A stretch of 64,000 bases of DNA, from assembly GCF_020531945.1 (NCBI RefSeq), contig NZ_JAJATZ010000011.1, positions 10,437-74,436 of the forward strand. Direction: 5' to 3'. How positions within the stretch are numbered: position 1 is the first letter of the stretch; every line of letters begins with the position of its first letter. Positions 9,031 to 16,606 of the stretch are shown one piece after another. Source of the DNA: Loktanella gaetbuli (GTDB lineage Bacteria > Pseudomonadota > Alphaproteobacteria > Rhodobacterales > Rhodobacteraceae). Both the position numbers and the translations under genes were made by a program. Below the pieces are notes generated by a model, which did no database searches, was not told the DNA's origin, and saw only the letters and a program-made list of their open reading frames with translations.

Positions 9031-9941
9031 CGATCATAAACCGGACCACGGATCGGGGACCGGCACCGGGCGACGGACATCCGTTGCCCTGGCTGGTTCC
9101 CGCCATCGCGATCCTGGCGGCGTTCTATGCCGTCCCGGTGCTGGATGTCCTGCGGCTGGCGTTCAGTGACGCCAGCCTGCTGGCACCGGCCAGCCGCTAT
9201 TCCACCGATGCGATTGGCGGCGTGCTGGCGGATCCCGCCCTGCCTGTCGTTCTGGGAACCACGCTGGTGTTCACGCTGGCCAATGTCGCGGCCCTGCAAC
9301 TGGCGGGTCTGTGCATCGCGCTGGTGATCGCACGCGGCGAACGACGCGGCTTGCGCGGCATGGCGGCGTTCCGGACGCTGGTCCTTGCGGCCTGGGTGGT
9401 GCCGGGCATTGCCAACGGCCTTGTCTGGCAGATGCTGTTCGACGAGGCCCCCTATGGCACGCTGAACAGTTTGCTGGGGTATGTGGGGCTTGGCCCCGTG
9501 GCCTGGCTGTCTGACCCGCAGATGGCCATGGCCTCTGCCGTCATCGCGAACCTGTGGCAAGGGACGGCCTTTTCCATGATCGTTTTTTATGCGGCGCGGC
9601 GTGCCATCGACCCGACCCTGTACGAGGTCGCGGAACTGGACGCCGCGACCCCGTGGCAGATGTTCCGCTATATCACACTGCCGCTGATGCGGCGGCTGAT
9701 TGCGGTGAACACGGTGCTGGTGACCGTGCAGACGCTGAACACATTCGATTCCATCCTTGCGCTGACCGGCGGTGGTCCCGGTCGCGCGACCGAGGTGCTG
9801 GCTCTGTTCACCTTCAACACCGTATTCTACAATCTGGATCTGGCGGGGGGCAGCGTTCTGGCCGTGCTCTTGTTTGCCATCGGCATGGGCTGCGCGCTGC
9901 TGGTCCATTACGTCATTGGCCGCGAAAGGCCTGCCGCATGA
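9027..9941 (+). CDS. ABC transporter permease, MalF/UgpA type
   Basis: A 304-residue inner-membrane permease with six hydrophobic segments. The cytoplasmic EAA loop reads YEVAELDAATPWQMFRYITL near residue 205, which couples to the ATPase. Translation starts at a GTG that overlaps the stop of the binding-protein gene. It forms the heteromeric channel with the next gene. Family assignment is certain at the level of a carbohydrate-uptake permease. Confidence 0.88.
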   Translation: MTIINRTTDRGPAPGDGHPLPWLVPAIAILAAFYAVPVLDVLRLAFSDASLLAPASRYSTDAIGGVLADPALPVVLGTTLVFTLANVAALQLAGLCIALVIARGERRGLRGMAAFRTLVLAAWVVPGIANGLVWQMLFDEAPYGTLNSLLGYVGLGPVAWLSDPQMAMASAVIANLWQGTAFSMIVFYAARRAIDPTLYEVAELDAATPWQMFRYITLPLMRRLIAVNTVLVTVQTLNTFDSILALTGGGPGRATEVLALFTFNTVFYNLDLAGGSVLAVLLFAIGMGCALLVHYVIGRERPAA

Positions 9942-10771
9942 CGGTGGCACGCTGGGGCGATGTGGCGACCTATGCCGTGCTGGCCGTGTTGGGGGCGTTT
10001 TTTGCACTGCCGTTCCTCTGGCTGATCAGCCTGGCCGTCCGCACACCGGCAGAGGTTTATCTGGGCGCGTCGCGGTTCATTCCGCAGGTGCCGACGTTGG
10101 ACAATTTCCGGCTGATCCTGTCCGACCCCGCGTTTTTGATCTACCTCTGGAACGGTCTGAAGCTGTCGGCTTCGGGTGGCCTGGTGGCTGTCGCACTGGC
10201 GATTCCGGCGGCCTATGCCGCGTCACGGCTGAATTTCCGGGGCAAACAGGCGATCCTAGTGGGCATCCTCGCGGTGCAGATGATTTCGCCACTGGTGATC
10301 CTGTTGCCGCTGTATCGCTGGATGGTCGCACTGGGTCTGCTGAACAGTGATCTGGCGGTCATCGCCGTTTACGGCGCACTGGGAATGCCGCTGGCCGTCT
10401 GGCTGTTGAAGGTGACGTTTGATGGCGTGCCCATCGAGTTGGAAGAGGCGGCGGCCATCGACGGGGCATCACGGTTCACGACGCTGTGGCGGATCACGCT
10501 GCCGCTGGCACGGCCGGGCATTGCGTCGGCCTTTATCCTTGCGATGGTGATGAACTGGTCGCAGTTCCTGATCCCGTTCATTCTGCTGGAACGTGACGGC
10601 GATTGGCCGATTTCGGTCGCGATCTTCAACTTTGCCGGTGCAACCAACGCATCGACGACACAGGTGCTTGCCGCGGCCTGCATCATCGCTGTGCTGCCGG
10701 CGGTCATGGTCTTTGTCGCGTTGCAGCGGATGATCGTCTCGGCGCTGATGGCGGGCGCGGTCAAGGGTTAG
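9938..10771 (+). CDS. ABC transporter permease, MalG/UgpE type
   Basis: The second permease, 277 residues with six membrane segments. The EAA loop reads LEEAAAIDGASRFTTLWRIT near residue 165. The start overlaps the previous stop (ATGA). The operon ends here: the next gene converges on it with overlapping stop codons. No ATP-binding subunit lies next to it, so the importer must use an ATPase encoded elsewhere, as MsmK/UgpC-type shared ATPases allow. Confidence 0.88.
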   Translation: MTVARWGDVATYAVLAVLGAFFALPFLWLISLAVRTPAEVYLGASRFIPQVPTLDNFRLILSDPAFLIYLWNGLKLSASGGLVAVALAIPAAYAASRLNFRGKQAILVGILAVQMISPLVILLPLYRWMVALGLLNSDLAVIAVYGALGMPLAVWLLKVTFDGVPIELEEAAAIDGASRFTTLWRITLPLARPGIASAFILAMVMNWSQFLIPFILLERDGDWPISVAIFNFAGATNASTTQVLAAACIIAVLPAVMVFVALQRMIVSALMAGAVKG

Positions 10772-11355
10772 TCGGCCTCGCGCATCGCCTCTGTTTCGAT
10801 GATCAATGTCACCGTGTCACCCACAAGGCCGTTGTCCACGCCGTAAACCATGCCCCACTGGCTGCGTTGCAGCGACCCGCGGGCCGAAATGCCCAGCGTG
10901 AACCGCCCGTGACCAAACGGATAGGCCTCGGCCTTGTTCAATGTGACGTCCAATGTCAGTGGATGCGTCTGGCCCAACAGGGTCAGATCGCCAGTGACGG
11001 TGCCGCTTGTTGCGTCGGACGGCACGCCGCCATCGGCTGTGAACACCATGTCCGGATGGTCGGCCACGGCCAGAAAATCGCCCGATCGCACGTGTTCGTC
11101 GCGGGCATCGTTCAATGTCTCGACGCTTTGCGTGCGGACCGTCACCTCCAGATCGCTCAACTCCTGCGTTTCGGTATCGTAGGTGAAACCGCCGCTGACT
11201 TCGGCGAACAGGCCCAGCGTTGCAGCATAGCCCACATGATCCACCAGAAAGGCAATCGTCGTGTGTGCGGGGTCCAGTTCGAACCGTGCTGGTTCGGCAG
11301 ACACCGTGTCGGCAAGGGCCAAAAGCCCGATGAGTGTCGCGATCGGCGTTTTCAT
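10768..11355 (-). CDS. YceI family periplasmic lipocalin-like protein
   Basis: A 195-residue secreted protein with a signal peptide (about residues 1-20, ending VSA) and the YceI domain, opening with FELDPAHTTIAFLVDH and including SVETLNDARDEHVRSGDF near residue 80. YceI proteins bind isoprenoid or other amphiphilic ligands in a beta-barrel; their role is poorly defined. The start at 11355 is set by a strong GGAGGATGAC ribosome site. It is monocistronic, convergent with the ABC permease. Confidence 0.88.
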   Translation of the reverse strand: MKTPIATLIGLLALADTVSAEPARFELDPAHTTIAFLVDHVGYAATLGLFAEVSGGFTYDTETQELSDLEVTVRTQSVETLNDARDEHVRSGDFLAVADHPDMVFTADGGVPSDATSGTVTGDLTLLGQTHPLTLDVTLNKAEAYPFGHGRFTLGISARGSLQRSQWGMVYGVDNGLVGDTVTLIIETEAMREAD

Positions 11356-11559
11356 GTCATCCTCCATCCCGATGGGATAGCAATGGTAGGCCAGTTGGGG
11401 CCTTCGTAAAGACAGGCAAGGCAGCGTAGATGTCGCAGACCGGGCGGACGGGATCTGGTCCTTGTGTCTGGCCGGGGATAGTCGCGCAGGCGCACGAAAC
11501 GGTTTGCGGGTCTGGCGAATCGCCTTAGCATTCACAAAACCATTACAAAGGTCGCTGTC

Positions 11560-11757
11560 ATGCCCGTCACACATTACATCGCCGAAACTGACGACCGGAA
11601 CGCCATTGCCGCGGTCTGGGTGCACCGCAAGGACGGGCGCGGTCCGCGCGTGTTCCATGCAGGCAGGGATCGTTTCGATCCGGCGGAACCCGCAGCCTTT
11701 GCCGGGGCCTGCGAACTGGCGATTAAGCGTTACCTGACAGACCAGACCGTCAGCTGA
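11560..11757 (+). CDS. Small hypothetical protein, 65 residues
   Basis: Not recognised. A short soluble protein starting MPVTHYIAETDD with a basic middle (VWVHRKDGRGPRV). An AAAGG ribosome site lies about 10 bases upstream, and AT-rich DNA at 11525-11555 could hold a promoter. It converges on phnM and the two 3' ends overlap by 8 bp. A protein-like composition and a good ribosome site favour a real gene, but there is no family support. Confidence 0.45.
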   Translation: MPVTHYIAETDDRNAIAAVWVHRKDGRGPRVFHAGRDRFDPAEPAAFAGACELAIKRYLTDQTVS

Positions 11758-12892
11758 CCCTGACACCCCGCGACCAGACCCCCCGCAAGACGGGGGTGTC
11801 GTCGAACATCCTGACCCGCAACACATCGCCGCGTAATCCCGTTTCCAGCCTGCCACGGTCGGTCAGCCCAGCCGCGCGTGCGGGATTGGCCGACACGGTG
11901 GCAATCGCGCGCGGCAGGTCATCCCACATCTGTGCCAGCTGAAACGCGGCCCCCAGCAGGGCGGCGGGCACATAGTCGGATGACACGATGTCCAGCAGGT
12001 CATGACGCGCCAGTTCAGACGCAGCGACATTGCCCGAATGCGACCCGCCCCGGATCAGGTTGGGTGCCCCCATCATCACCGCGATGCCATGCGCGCGGCA
12101 GGCCTGCGCCGCAGCCAGTGTCGTGGGAAATTCGGCGAACCCGACGCCGTGGCCCGCGGATGTCGCCACATGTTCCGCCGTCGTGTCGTCGTGACTGGCC
12201 AGAACCGCCCCAAGGCGTCTGGCCTCGGTCACCGCGCCGTTTTCGTGTTTGTCACCCAGCCGCGCCCGCAGCGCCAGCAGGTCCGCCACATGCTGGGCGA
12301 ATTCATCGTCGTTCATGCCCCGCTTTTTCGCCACATAGGCCTTGAGCGCGCTGAGGTCGCGGAATTGGCGCTGACCGGGGGTGTGATCCATCAGGCTGAC
12401 GATGCCGACACGATCGACGGGGTCAAAGGCTGCGAGTTCCTCCAGCAGGGTTTCTGAACAGATTTCGGCCCGCAGGTGCAGGAAATGGCTGATCTTGAAC
12501 ATGCCGCGGTCGCGGGCTGTCAGCATTTCGTCCGCAAGGGTGCGAGCATAGTCGATATAGCGGCCCTTGCCGGAATGGATGGATCCCACGCGCATCGCAT
12601 CGAACACGGTCGTGATCCCGCAGGCGGCCAGTTCGGCGTCATGTGCCAAAAGTGCGGGCAGATGCGGCCAGTCCACATCGGGGCGCGGTTCCATGTGGCG
12701 TTCGACGTTGTCGGTGTGCAACTCGACAAAGCCGGGCAGCAACAGGTCACCGCCGCAGTCGATGGCCCCATCGGGGACGCTGCTGCCGTCGGTGATCCGG
12801 AAGATCTGGCCGTCTGCGATGGTGACGGACCCCAGCACGACACGGTCCGCCAGGACCAGCCGCGCATTGGCCAGGCACAGGTCGTTTGACAT
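11750..12892 (-). CDS. phnM: PhnM, ribose-methylphosphonate triphosphate diphosphatase
   Basis: Hydrolyses alpha-D-ribose 1-methylphosphonate 5-triphosphate to the 5-phosphate and pyrophosphate, the step before C-P bond cleavage. A 380-residue amidohydrolase-fold protein; PGFVELHTDNVERHMEPRP at residues 52-70 holds the first metal ligands, HDDTTAEHV near 235 and FPTTLAAA near 255 are PhnM-typical. ATG at 12892 was chosen because the preceding 17 in-frame residues look non-coding. It is separated from phnN by the oppositely oriented DUF1045 gene, with a 49 bp divergent spacer. Confidence 0.93.
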   Translation of the reverse strand: MSNDLCLANARLVLADRVVLGSVTIADGQIFRITDGSSVPDGAIDCGGDLLLPGFVELHTDNVERHMEPRPDVDWPHLPALLAHDAELAACGITTVFDAMRVGSIHSGKGRYIDYARTLADEMLTARDRGMFKISHFLHLRAEICSETLLEELAAFDPVDRVGIVSLMDHTPGQRQFRDLSALKAYVAKKRGMNDDEFAQHVADLLALRARLGDKHENGAVTEARRLGAVLASHDDTTAEHVATSAGHGVGFAEFPTTLAAAQACRAHGIAVMMGAPNLIRGGSHSGNVAASELARHDLLDIVSSDYVPAALLGAAFQLAQMWDDLPRAIATVSANPARAAGLTDRGRLETGLRGDVLRVRMFDDTPVLRGVWSRGVRVS

Positions 12893-12941
12893 CGTCGTGT
12901 CACATGGTTTGGTCAAGGATGCCGACAGCATAGGGGAATTC

Positions 12942-13643
12942 ATGTCATACGCTCGCTTTGCGATCTACTATATCCCGCCGGACGGGCCGCTGGCCGATTT
13001 TGGCGCGGCATGGCTGGGATGGGACGTGCTGAAAGGCTGCGCCGTGCCGCAGTGCGATCTGCCCGGTTTGCATGACATCACCATGACACCGCGCAAATAC
13101 GGGTTTCACGGCACGCTCAAGCCGCCGCTCAGGTTGCGGGACGGCCTGACCCAAGTCGATCTGGGCCAGGCGGTGGCCGCATTGGCGGCGCAGGTTGCGC
13201 CCGCGATTTGCGACGGGCTGGAACTGTCGCGCATCGGCCGTTTTCTGGCGTTGACGCCCGCAGGCCCGGTGGACGGTCTGACCCGCGTGGCAGGCGACTG
13301 CGTGCGCGCATTGGACCGATTCCGTGCCCCGGCCAGTGCAGCCGAACTGGACCGCCGCAGGCAGGCCGGGCTGACCCCGCGCCAAGAGGCAAACCTGACA
13401 ACCTGGGGCTATCCCTACGTGATGGATGATTTCCGGTTTCACATGACCCTGTCGGGCCAGTTGACGCCCGAGGCCCTGCCGCAGTGGGAGGCCGCCTTGC
13501 GTGACCGGTTGCCCGCCTTGCCCACGCCCTTTGCGCTGAACGAGATTGCGCTGTGCGGCGCGGGGGATGACGGGCGGTTTGCGCTGATCCATCGCTACGC
13601 CCTGACGGGTTCAAGTAGCGCCAGCGCGCGTGCGATGGTCTGA
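12942..13643 (+). CDS. DUF1045 phosphonate-operon protein, 2H phosphoesterase-like
   Basis: A 233-residue cytoplasmic protein of the DUF1045 family that accompanies C-P lyase genes. Two HxTx motifs are visible, FHGTLKPP near residue 50 and FHMTLSGQ near residue 163; this pair is the active-site signature of 2H phosphoesterases, which open cyclic phosphodiesters. It is divergent from phnM, and its 3' end overlaps the convergent phnN by 49 bp. No PhnP-like gene is in the window, so this protein might open the ribosyl 1,2-cyclic phosphate left by C-P lyase. That role is inference. Confidence 0.85.
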   Translation: MSYARFAIYYIPPDGPLADFGAAWLGWDVLKGCAVPQCDLPGLHDITMTPRKYGFHGTLKPPLRLRDGLTQVDLGQAVAALAAQVAPAICDGLELSRIGRFLALTPAGPVDGLTRVAGDCVRALDRFRAPASAAELDRRRQAGLTPRQEANLTTWGYPYVMDDFRFHMTLSGQLTPEALPQWEAALRDRLPALPTPFALNEIALCGAGDDGRFALIHRYALTGSSSASARAMV

Positions 13644-14155
13644 TCCAGCGGGCCATCGTTCGACAGGTGCAGGACGTCCAGTCCGGCAGGTAGCGGTTTG
13701 TCCGCCTGTGCCAGACGGTTTGCGATTTCGGACCGGGTTTCGCGTCCGCGCGCGGCCAGACGCGCTGCGATGGTTTCGGGGGTCGCCGTCACGTGCAGCA
13801 CCAGCATGCCGGCAAAGGCATCGGCCCCGGCGGCCAGCGCCTTGCGCGAGAAATTGGCGATGCAATGGGTTCCCTTGGCCAGTTGATACCGCACCGTCTG
13901 TGGGATGCCGTAATGCAGGCCGTGTGCGCACCAATGCACGACAAAGGCGCCGTTTTCCGCCATGTCGTCGAATGCGGCAGGGGTGACGGCGTCGTAATCC
14001 TCGCCGCCCAGATCGGGCGCGCGGGTGATGACGCGGCGCACCAGATGCAGGTCGGGCATGACCGCGCAGAGGCCGCGCATCACGCTGTCCTTGCCCACGC
14101 CCGAGGGGCCGACGACGGCGATCAGGCGGCCTGCGGATGCGCCCCCCGCCGTCAT
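13595..14155 (-). CDS. phnN: PhnN, ribose 1,5-bisphosphate phosphokinase
   Basis: Converts ribose 1,5-bisphosphate to PRPP with ATP, ending the C-P lyase salvage route. A 186-residue guanylate-kinase-like P-loop protein; the Walker A is GPSGVGKDS at about residues 16-24, and FVVHWCAHGLHYGIP around residue 85 is typical of PhnN. The ATG at 14155 overlaps the phnL stop (ATGA). It is the last gene of the phnGHIJKLN transcript and converges on the DUF1045 gene. Confidence 0.93.
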   Translation of the reverse strand: MTAGGASAGRLIAVVGPSGVGKDSVMRGLCAVMPDLHLVRRVITRAPDLGGEDYDAVTPAAFDDMAENGAFVVHWCAHGLHYGIPQTVRYQLAKGTHCIANFSRKALAAGADAFAGMLVLHVTATPETIAARLAARGRETRSEIANRLAQADKPLPAGLDVLHLSNDGPLDQTIARALALLEPVRA

Positions 14156-14835
14156 GCCACGGCCTGCGGGGTAAAGGCACCAACGTCGATTTCGCGGTCG
14201 CATATGCTGTCGCGCGCCTCGGCGTCATGAAAGATGCCGATGATCGCGGCACCGCGCGCCTTGGCATCCGCAATCAGGGACAGCACAATTTCGCGGTTGT
14301 GGGGATCGAGACTTGCGGTGGGTTCGTCCAGCAGCAACGCGGGATAGGGGTGGGCAAATCCGCGGGCGATGTTGACCCGTTGCTGTTCGCCCCCCGAAAA
14401 GGTGGTGGGGGACAGCCCCCACAGCCGCTGCGGGATGTTGAGCTGGGTCAGCAAGGCGCGGGCGCGGTCCTGTGCGGCTGGCGCGGGGATGCCCAGGACG
14501 CGCAAGGGTTCTGCGACCACGTCCAGCGTCGGCACGCGCGGCACCACCCGCAAAAACTGGCTGACGTAACCCAGTTTTGCCCGGCGCAGGGCGATCACAT
14601 CGCGCGGCTGGGCCTGCACCAGGTCGACATCACCGATACGGATGGACCCCGATTGCGTCAGGTAGTTGCCGTAGATCATCCGCATCAGGGTCGATTTTCC
14701 CGCCCCCGACGCGCCGGTCAGCGCCACGCATTCGCCAGGTGCCACGGTCAGGTTCGCCTTGTCGATCACCGCGATCACGGCGCTGCCCTGGTTATGCAGC
14801 GTAAAGGTTTTCGACACATCGGTCAGCGTAATCAT
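14152..14835 (-). CDS. phnL: PhnL, C-P lyase core complex ABC-type ATPase
   Basis: A 227-residue ABC ATPase that joins the C-P lyase core complex and is not a transporter subunit. Walker A GASGAGKST near residue 42, signature TFSGGEQQR near 150, Walker B ALLLDEPTASLD near 170. It starts four bases after phnK and overlaps phnN. The SQFLRVVPRVP segment after the Q-loop is characteristic of PhnL. Confidence 0.94.
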   Translation of the reverse strand: MITLTDVSKTFTLHNQGSAVIAVIDKANLTVAPGECVALTGASGAGKSTLMRMIYGNYLTQSGSIRIGDVDLVQAQPRDVIALRRAKLGYVSQFLRVVPRVPTLDVVAEPLRVLGIPAPAAQDRARALLTQLNIPQRLWGLSPTTFSGGEQQRVNIARGFAHPYPALLLDEPTASLDPHNREIVLSLIADAKARGAAIIGIFHDAEARDSICDREIDVGAFTPQAVA

Positions 14836-14838
14836 CGT

Positions 14839-15642
14839 TCAAACCTGCAAGACGGAGGACACAAGGAGCTGGCTGTAGGCGTGCTGCGGGTCGTCCAGCA
14901 CCTGATCGGTCAGGCCGGATTCCACCACGCGGCCGGATTTCATCACCATGATGCGGTCGGCCAGCAGGCGCACCACGGCCAGATCGTGGGTCACGATGAT
15001 CGCGGACAGCCCCATGTCGCGCACCAGCCCGCGCAACAGGTCCAGCAGTCGCGCCTGCACGGACACATCCAGCCCGCCCGTTGGTTCGTCCATGAACACC
15101 AGCCGCGGCCCGGTGACCAGATTGCGGGCGATTTGCAACCGTTGCTGCATCCCGCCCGAAAACGTGGTGGGCCTGTCGTCGATGCGTCCGGCGTCGATTT
15201 CCACCCGGCCCAGCCAGTCGGTGGCCTGATCCCGGATCGATGCGTAGTTGCGCGCGCCCACGGCCATCAGCCGTTCCCCCACGTTGCCACCCGCCGACAC
15301 CCCCATGCGCAGCCCGTCGCGGGCATGCTGATGAACAAACGCCCAATCGGTGCGCGACAGCATCCGGCGTTCGGGTTCGGACATGGTGACGGTATCGCGC
15401 GGCCCGTGATTTTCATGATCTGCCGCGTCGCCCTGTGGCGGTTTGCGGGTGTCGAACACGACCCGTCCTGCATCCGGTGCCAGATGCCCCGCCATGCAGT
15501 TCAACAAGGTGGATTTGCCGGACCCGCTCTCGCCCACGATCCCCATGACCTCGCCGGGGTAGAGGTCAAAGGAAACGTCGGCGCAGCCGATATGGGTGCC
15601 ATAGTGTTTGGTGATGCCCTGCACCGACAGCAGCGGGGTCAT
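14839..15642 (-). CDS. phnK: PhnK, C-P lyase core complex ABC-type ATPase
   Basis: A 267-residue ABC ATPase that docks on the PhnGHIJ core. Walker A GESGSGKST near residue 38, signature TFSGGMQQR near 160, Walker B LVFMDEPTGGLD near 180. The DWAFVHQHARDGLRM segment is typical of PhnK. The ATG at 15642 overlaps the phnJ stop (ATGA), which fixes the start; the in-frame sequence upstream is antisense-like and was left out. Confidence 0.94.
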   Translation of the reverse strand: MTPLLSVQGITKHYGTHIGCADVSFDLYPGEVMGIVGESGSGKSTLLNCMAGHLAPDAGRVVFDTRKPPQGDAADHENHGPRDTVTMSEPERRMLSRTDWAFVHQHARDGLRMGVSAGGNVGERLMAVGARNYASIRDQATDWLGRVEIDAGRIDDRPTTFSGGMQQRLQIARNLVTGPRLVFMDEPTGGLDVSVQARLLDLLRGLVRDMGLSAIIVTHDLAVVRLLADRIMVMKSGRVVESGLTDQVLDDPQHAYSQLLVSSVLQV

Positions 15643-16496
15643 GCCGCGTCCTTTCCCTTGTGGCCGGCGGACTGACGCGCCGTGCAGTAATCGGTGTCTG
15701 AACAGACGAACATGCGCCCGCCCTGATCGTCGGTGATCACCTCGTCCAGATAGCTGTCGGTCGCGGCGCACAGGCCGCAGGGGTGATCTGCCTTGGACGG
15801 GGTGAACGGGTGATCGTCGAAATCCAGGCTGACCGCCTGCGTATAGGGCGGCAGCGCGTAGATCCGCTGTTCACGGCCCGCGCCGAACAGCTGGATCGCG
15901 GGCGTGCCAGACAGTTTGGGGTTGTCGAATTTCGGGATCGGCGAGGGATCCATGACATAGCGTCCCTCGACCTTGACCGGGTAGGCATAAGAGGTGGCGA
16001 TATGGCCGTGGCGGCTGATATCCTCGTAGAGTTTGACATGCATAAGCCCGTATTCTTCCAGGCTGTGCATCTTGCGCGTCTCGCTTTCGCGCGGTTCAAG
16101 GAACCGCAGCGGTTCCGGGATCGGCACCTGATAGACAAGGATCTGACCTTCGGTCAGCGGTTCCTCGGGGATGCGGTGCCGGGTCTGGATCACGGTGGCG
16201 TCGCGGGTCGCCGTTGTCGTGGCAACGCCCGCCGTCCGTTCAAAGAAGCTGCGGATCGACACCGCGTTCGTGGTGTCGTCGGCGCCCTGATCGATCACCT
16301 TGAGTGTATCGTCAGGGGTCAGCACGGCCGCCGATACCTGCACCCCGCCGGTGCCCCAGCCATAGGGCATCGGCATTTCGCGGCTGGCAAAGGGCACCTG
16401 ATAGCCGGGGATCGCCACACCCTTGAGGATGGCGCGGCGAATCATCCGTTTGGTCTGTTCGTCCAGATAGGCGAAATTATAGGCCTGATCGGTCAC
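15639..16496 (-). CDS. phnJ: PhnJ, radical SAM C-P lyase catalytic subunit
   Basis: Catalytic subunit that cleaves the C-P bond of ribose 1-methylphosphonate 5-phosphate, releasing methane when methylphosphonate is the source. 285 residues, the usual length. The protein opens with YNFAYLDEQTKRMIRRA and keeps the PYGWGTGG glycine region. CGLC, FVC and DYC near the C-terminus supply the Fe-S cysteines in the unusual PhnJ spacing. GTG at 16496 is chosen: it follows an AGGGGGC ribosome site and overlaps the stop of the HAD stub as GTGA. No ATG lies in a plausible position. Confidence 0.93.
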   Translation of the reverse strand: MTDQAYNFAYLDEQTKRMIRRAILKGVAIPGYQVPFASREMPMPYGWGTGGVQVSAAVLTPDDTLKVIDQGADDTTNAVSIRSFFERTAGVATTTATRDATVIQTRHRIPEEPLTEGQILVYQVPIPEPLRFLEPRESETRKMHSLEEYGLMHVKLYEDISRHGHIATSYAYPVKVEGRYVMDPSPIPKFDNPKLSGTPAIQLFGAGREQRIYALPPYTQAVSLDFDDHPFTPSKADHPCGLCAATDSYLDEVITDDQGGRMFVCSDTDYCTARQSAGHKGKDAA

Positions 16497-16606
16497 AAGA
16501 GCCCCCTGTGTTGCAGTTGCGGCCGCAAGTTCTCTGGCCAAGACGGTTGGCGTTGCCAGTCCACCAGCACGCCGCCGATGTCGAATACGACTGTATCCAC
16601 GTTCAT
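16493..16606 (-). pseudogene. HAD-hydrolase N-terminal stub between phnI and phnJ
   Basis: A 37-codon ORF starting MNVDTVVFDIGGVLVDWQ, which is HAD motif I with its nucleophile Asp (FDIGGVLVD). A full HAD hydrolase has 200 or more residues; motifs II-IV are missing, so most of the gene is deleted. The ATG overlaps the phnI stop (ATGA) and the TGA overlaps the phnJ GTG (GTGA). Ribosomes could therefore pass from phnI through the stub to phnJ. It may be only a remnant, or it may be kept as a coupling element. Confidence 0.72.

Noticed and set aside
11541..11580. Pho-box-like CTGTCAT and GTCACAC near the 65-residue ORF
   Set aside because: The second half is offset from the 11 bp repeat and the motif overlaps the start codon, so the match is probably chance.
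14137..15675. 512-codon plus-strand frame opposite phnL and phnK
   Set aside because: Antisense to two clear ABC ATPases; the His/Gln/Gly-rich translation matches no family.
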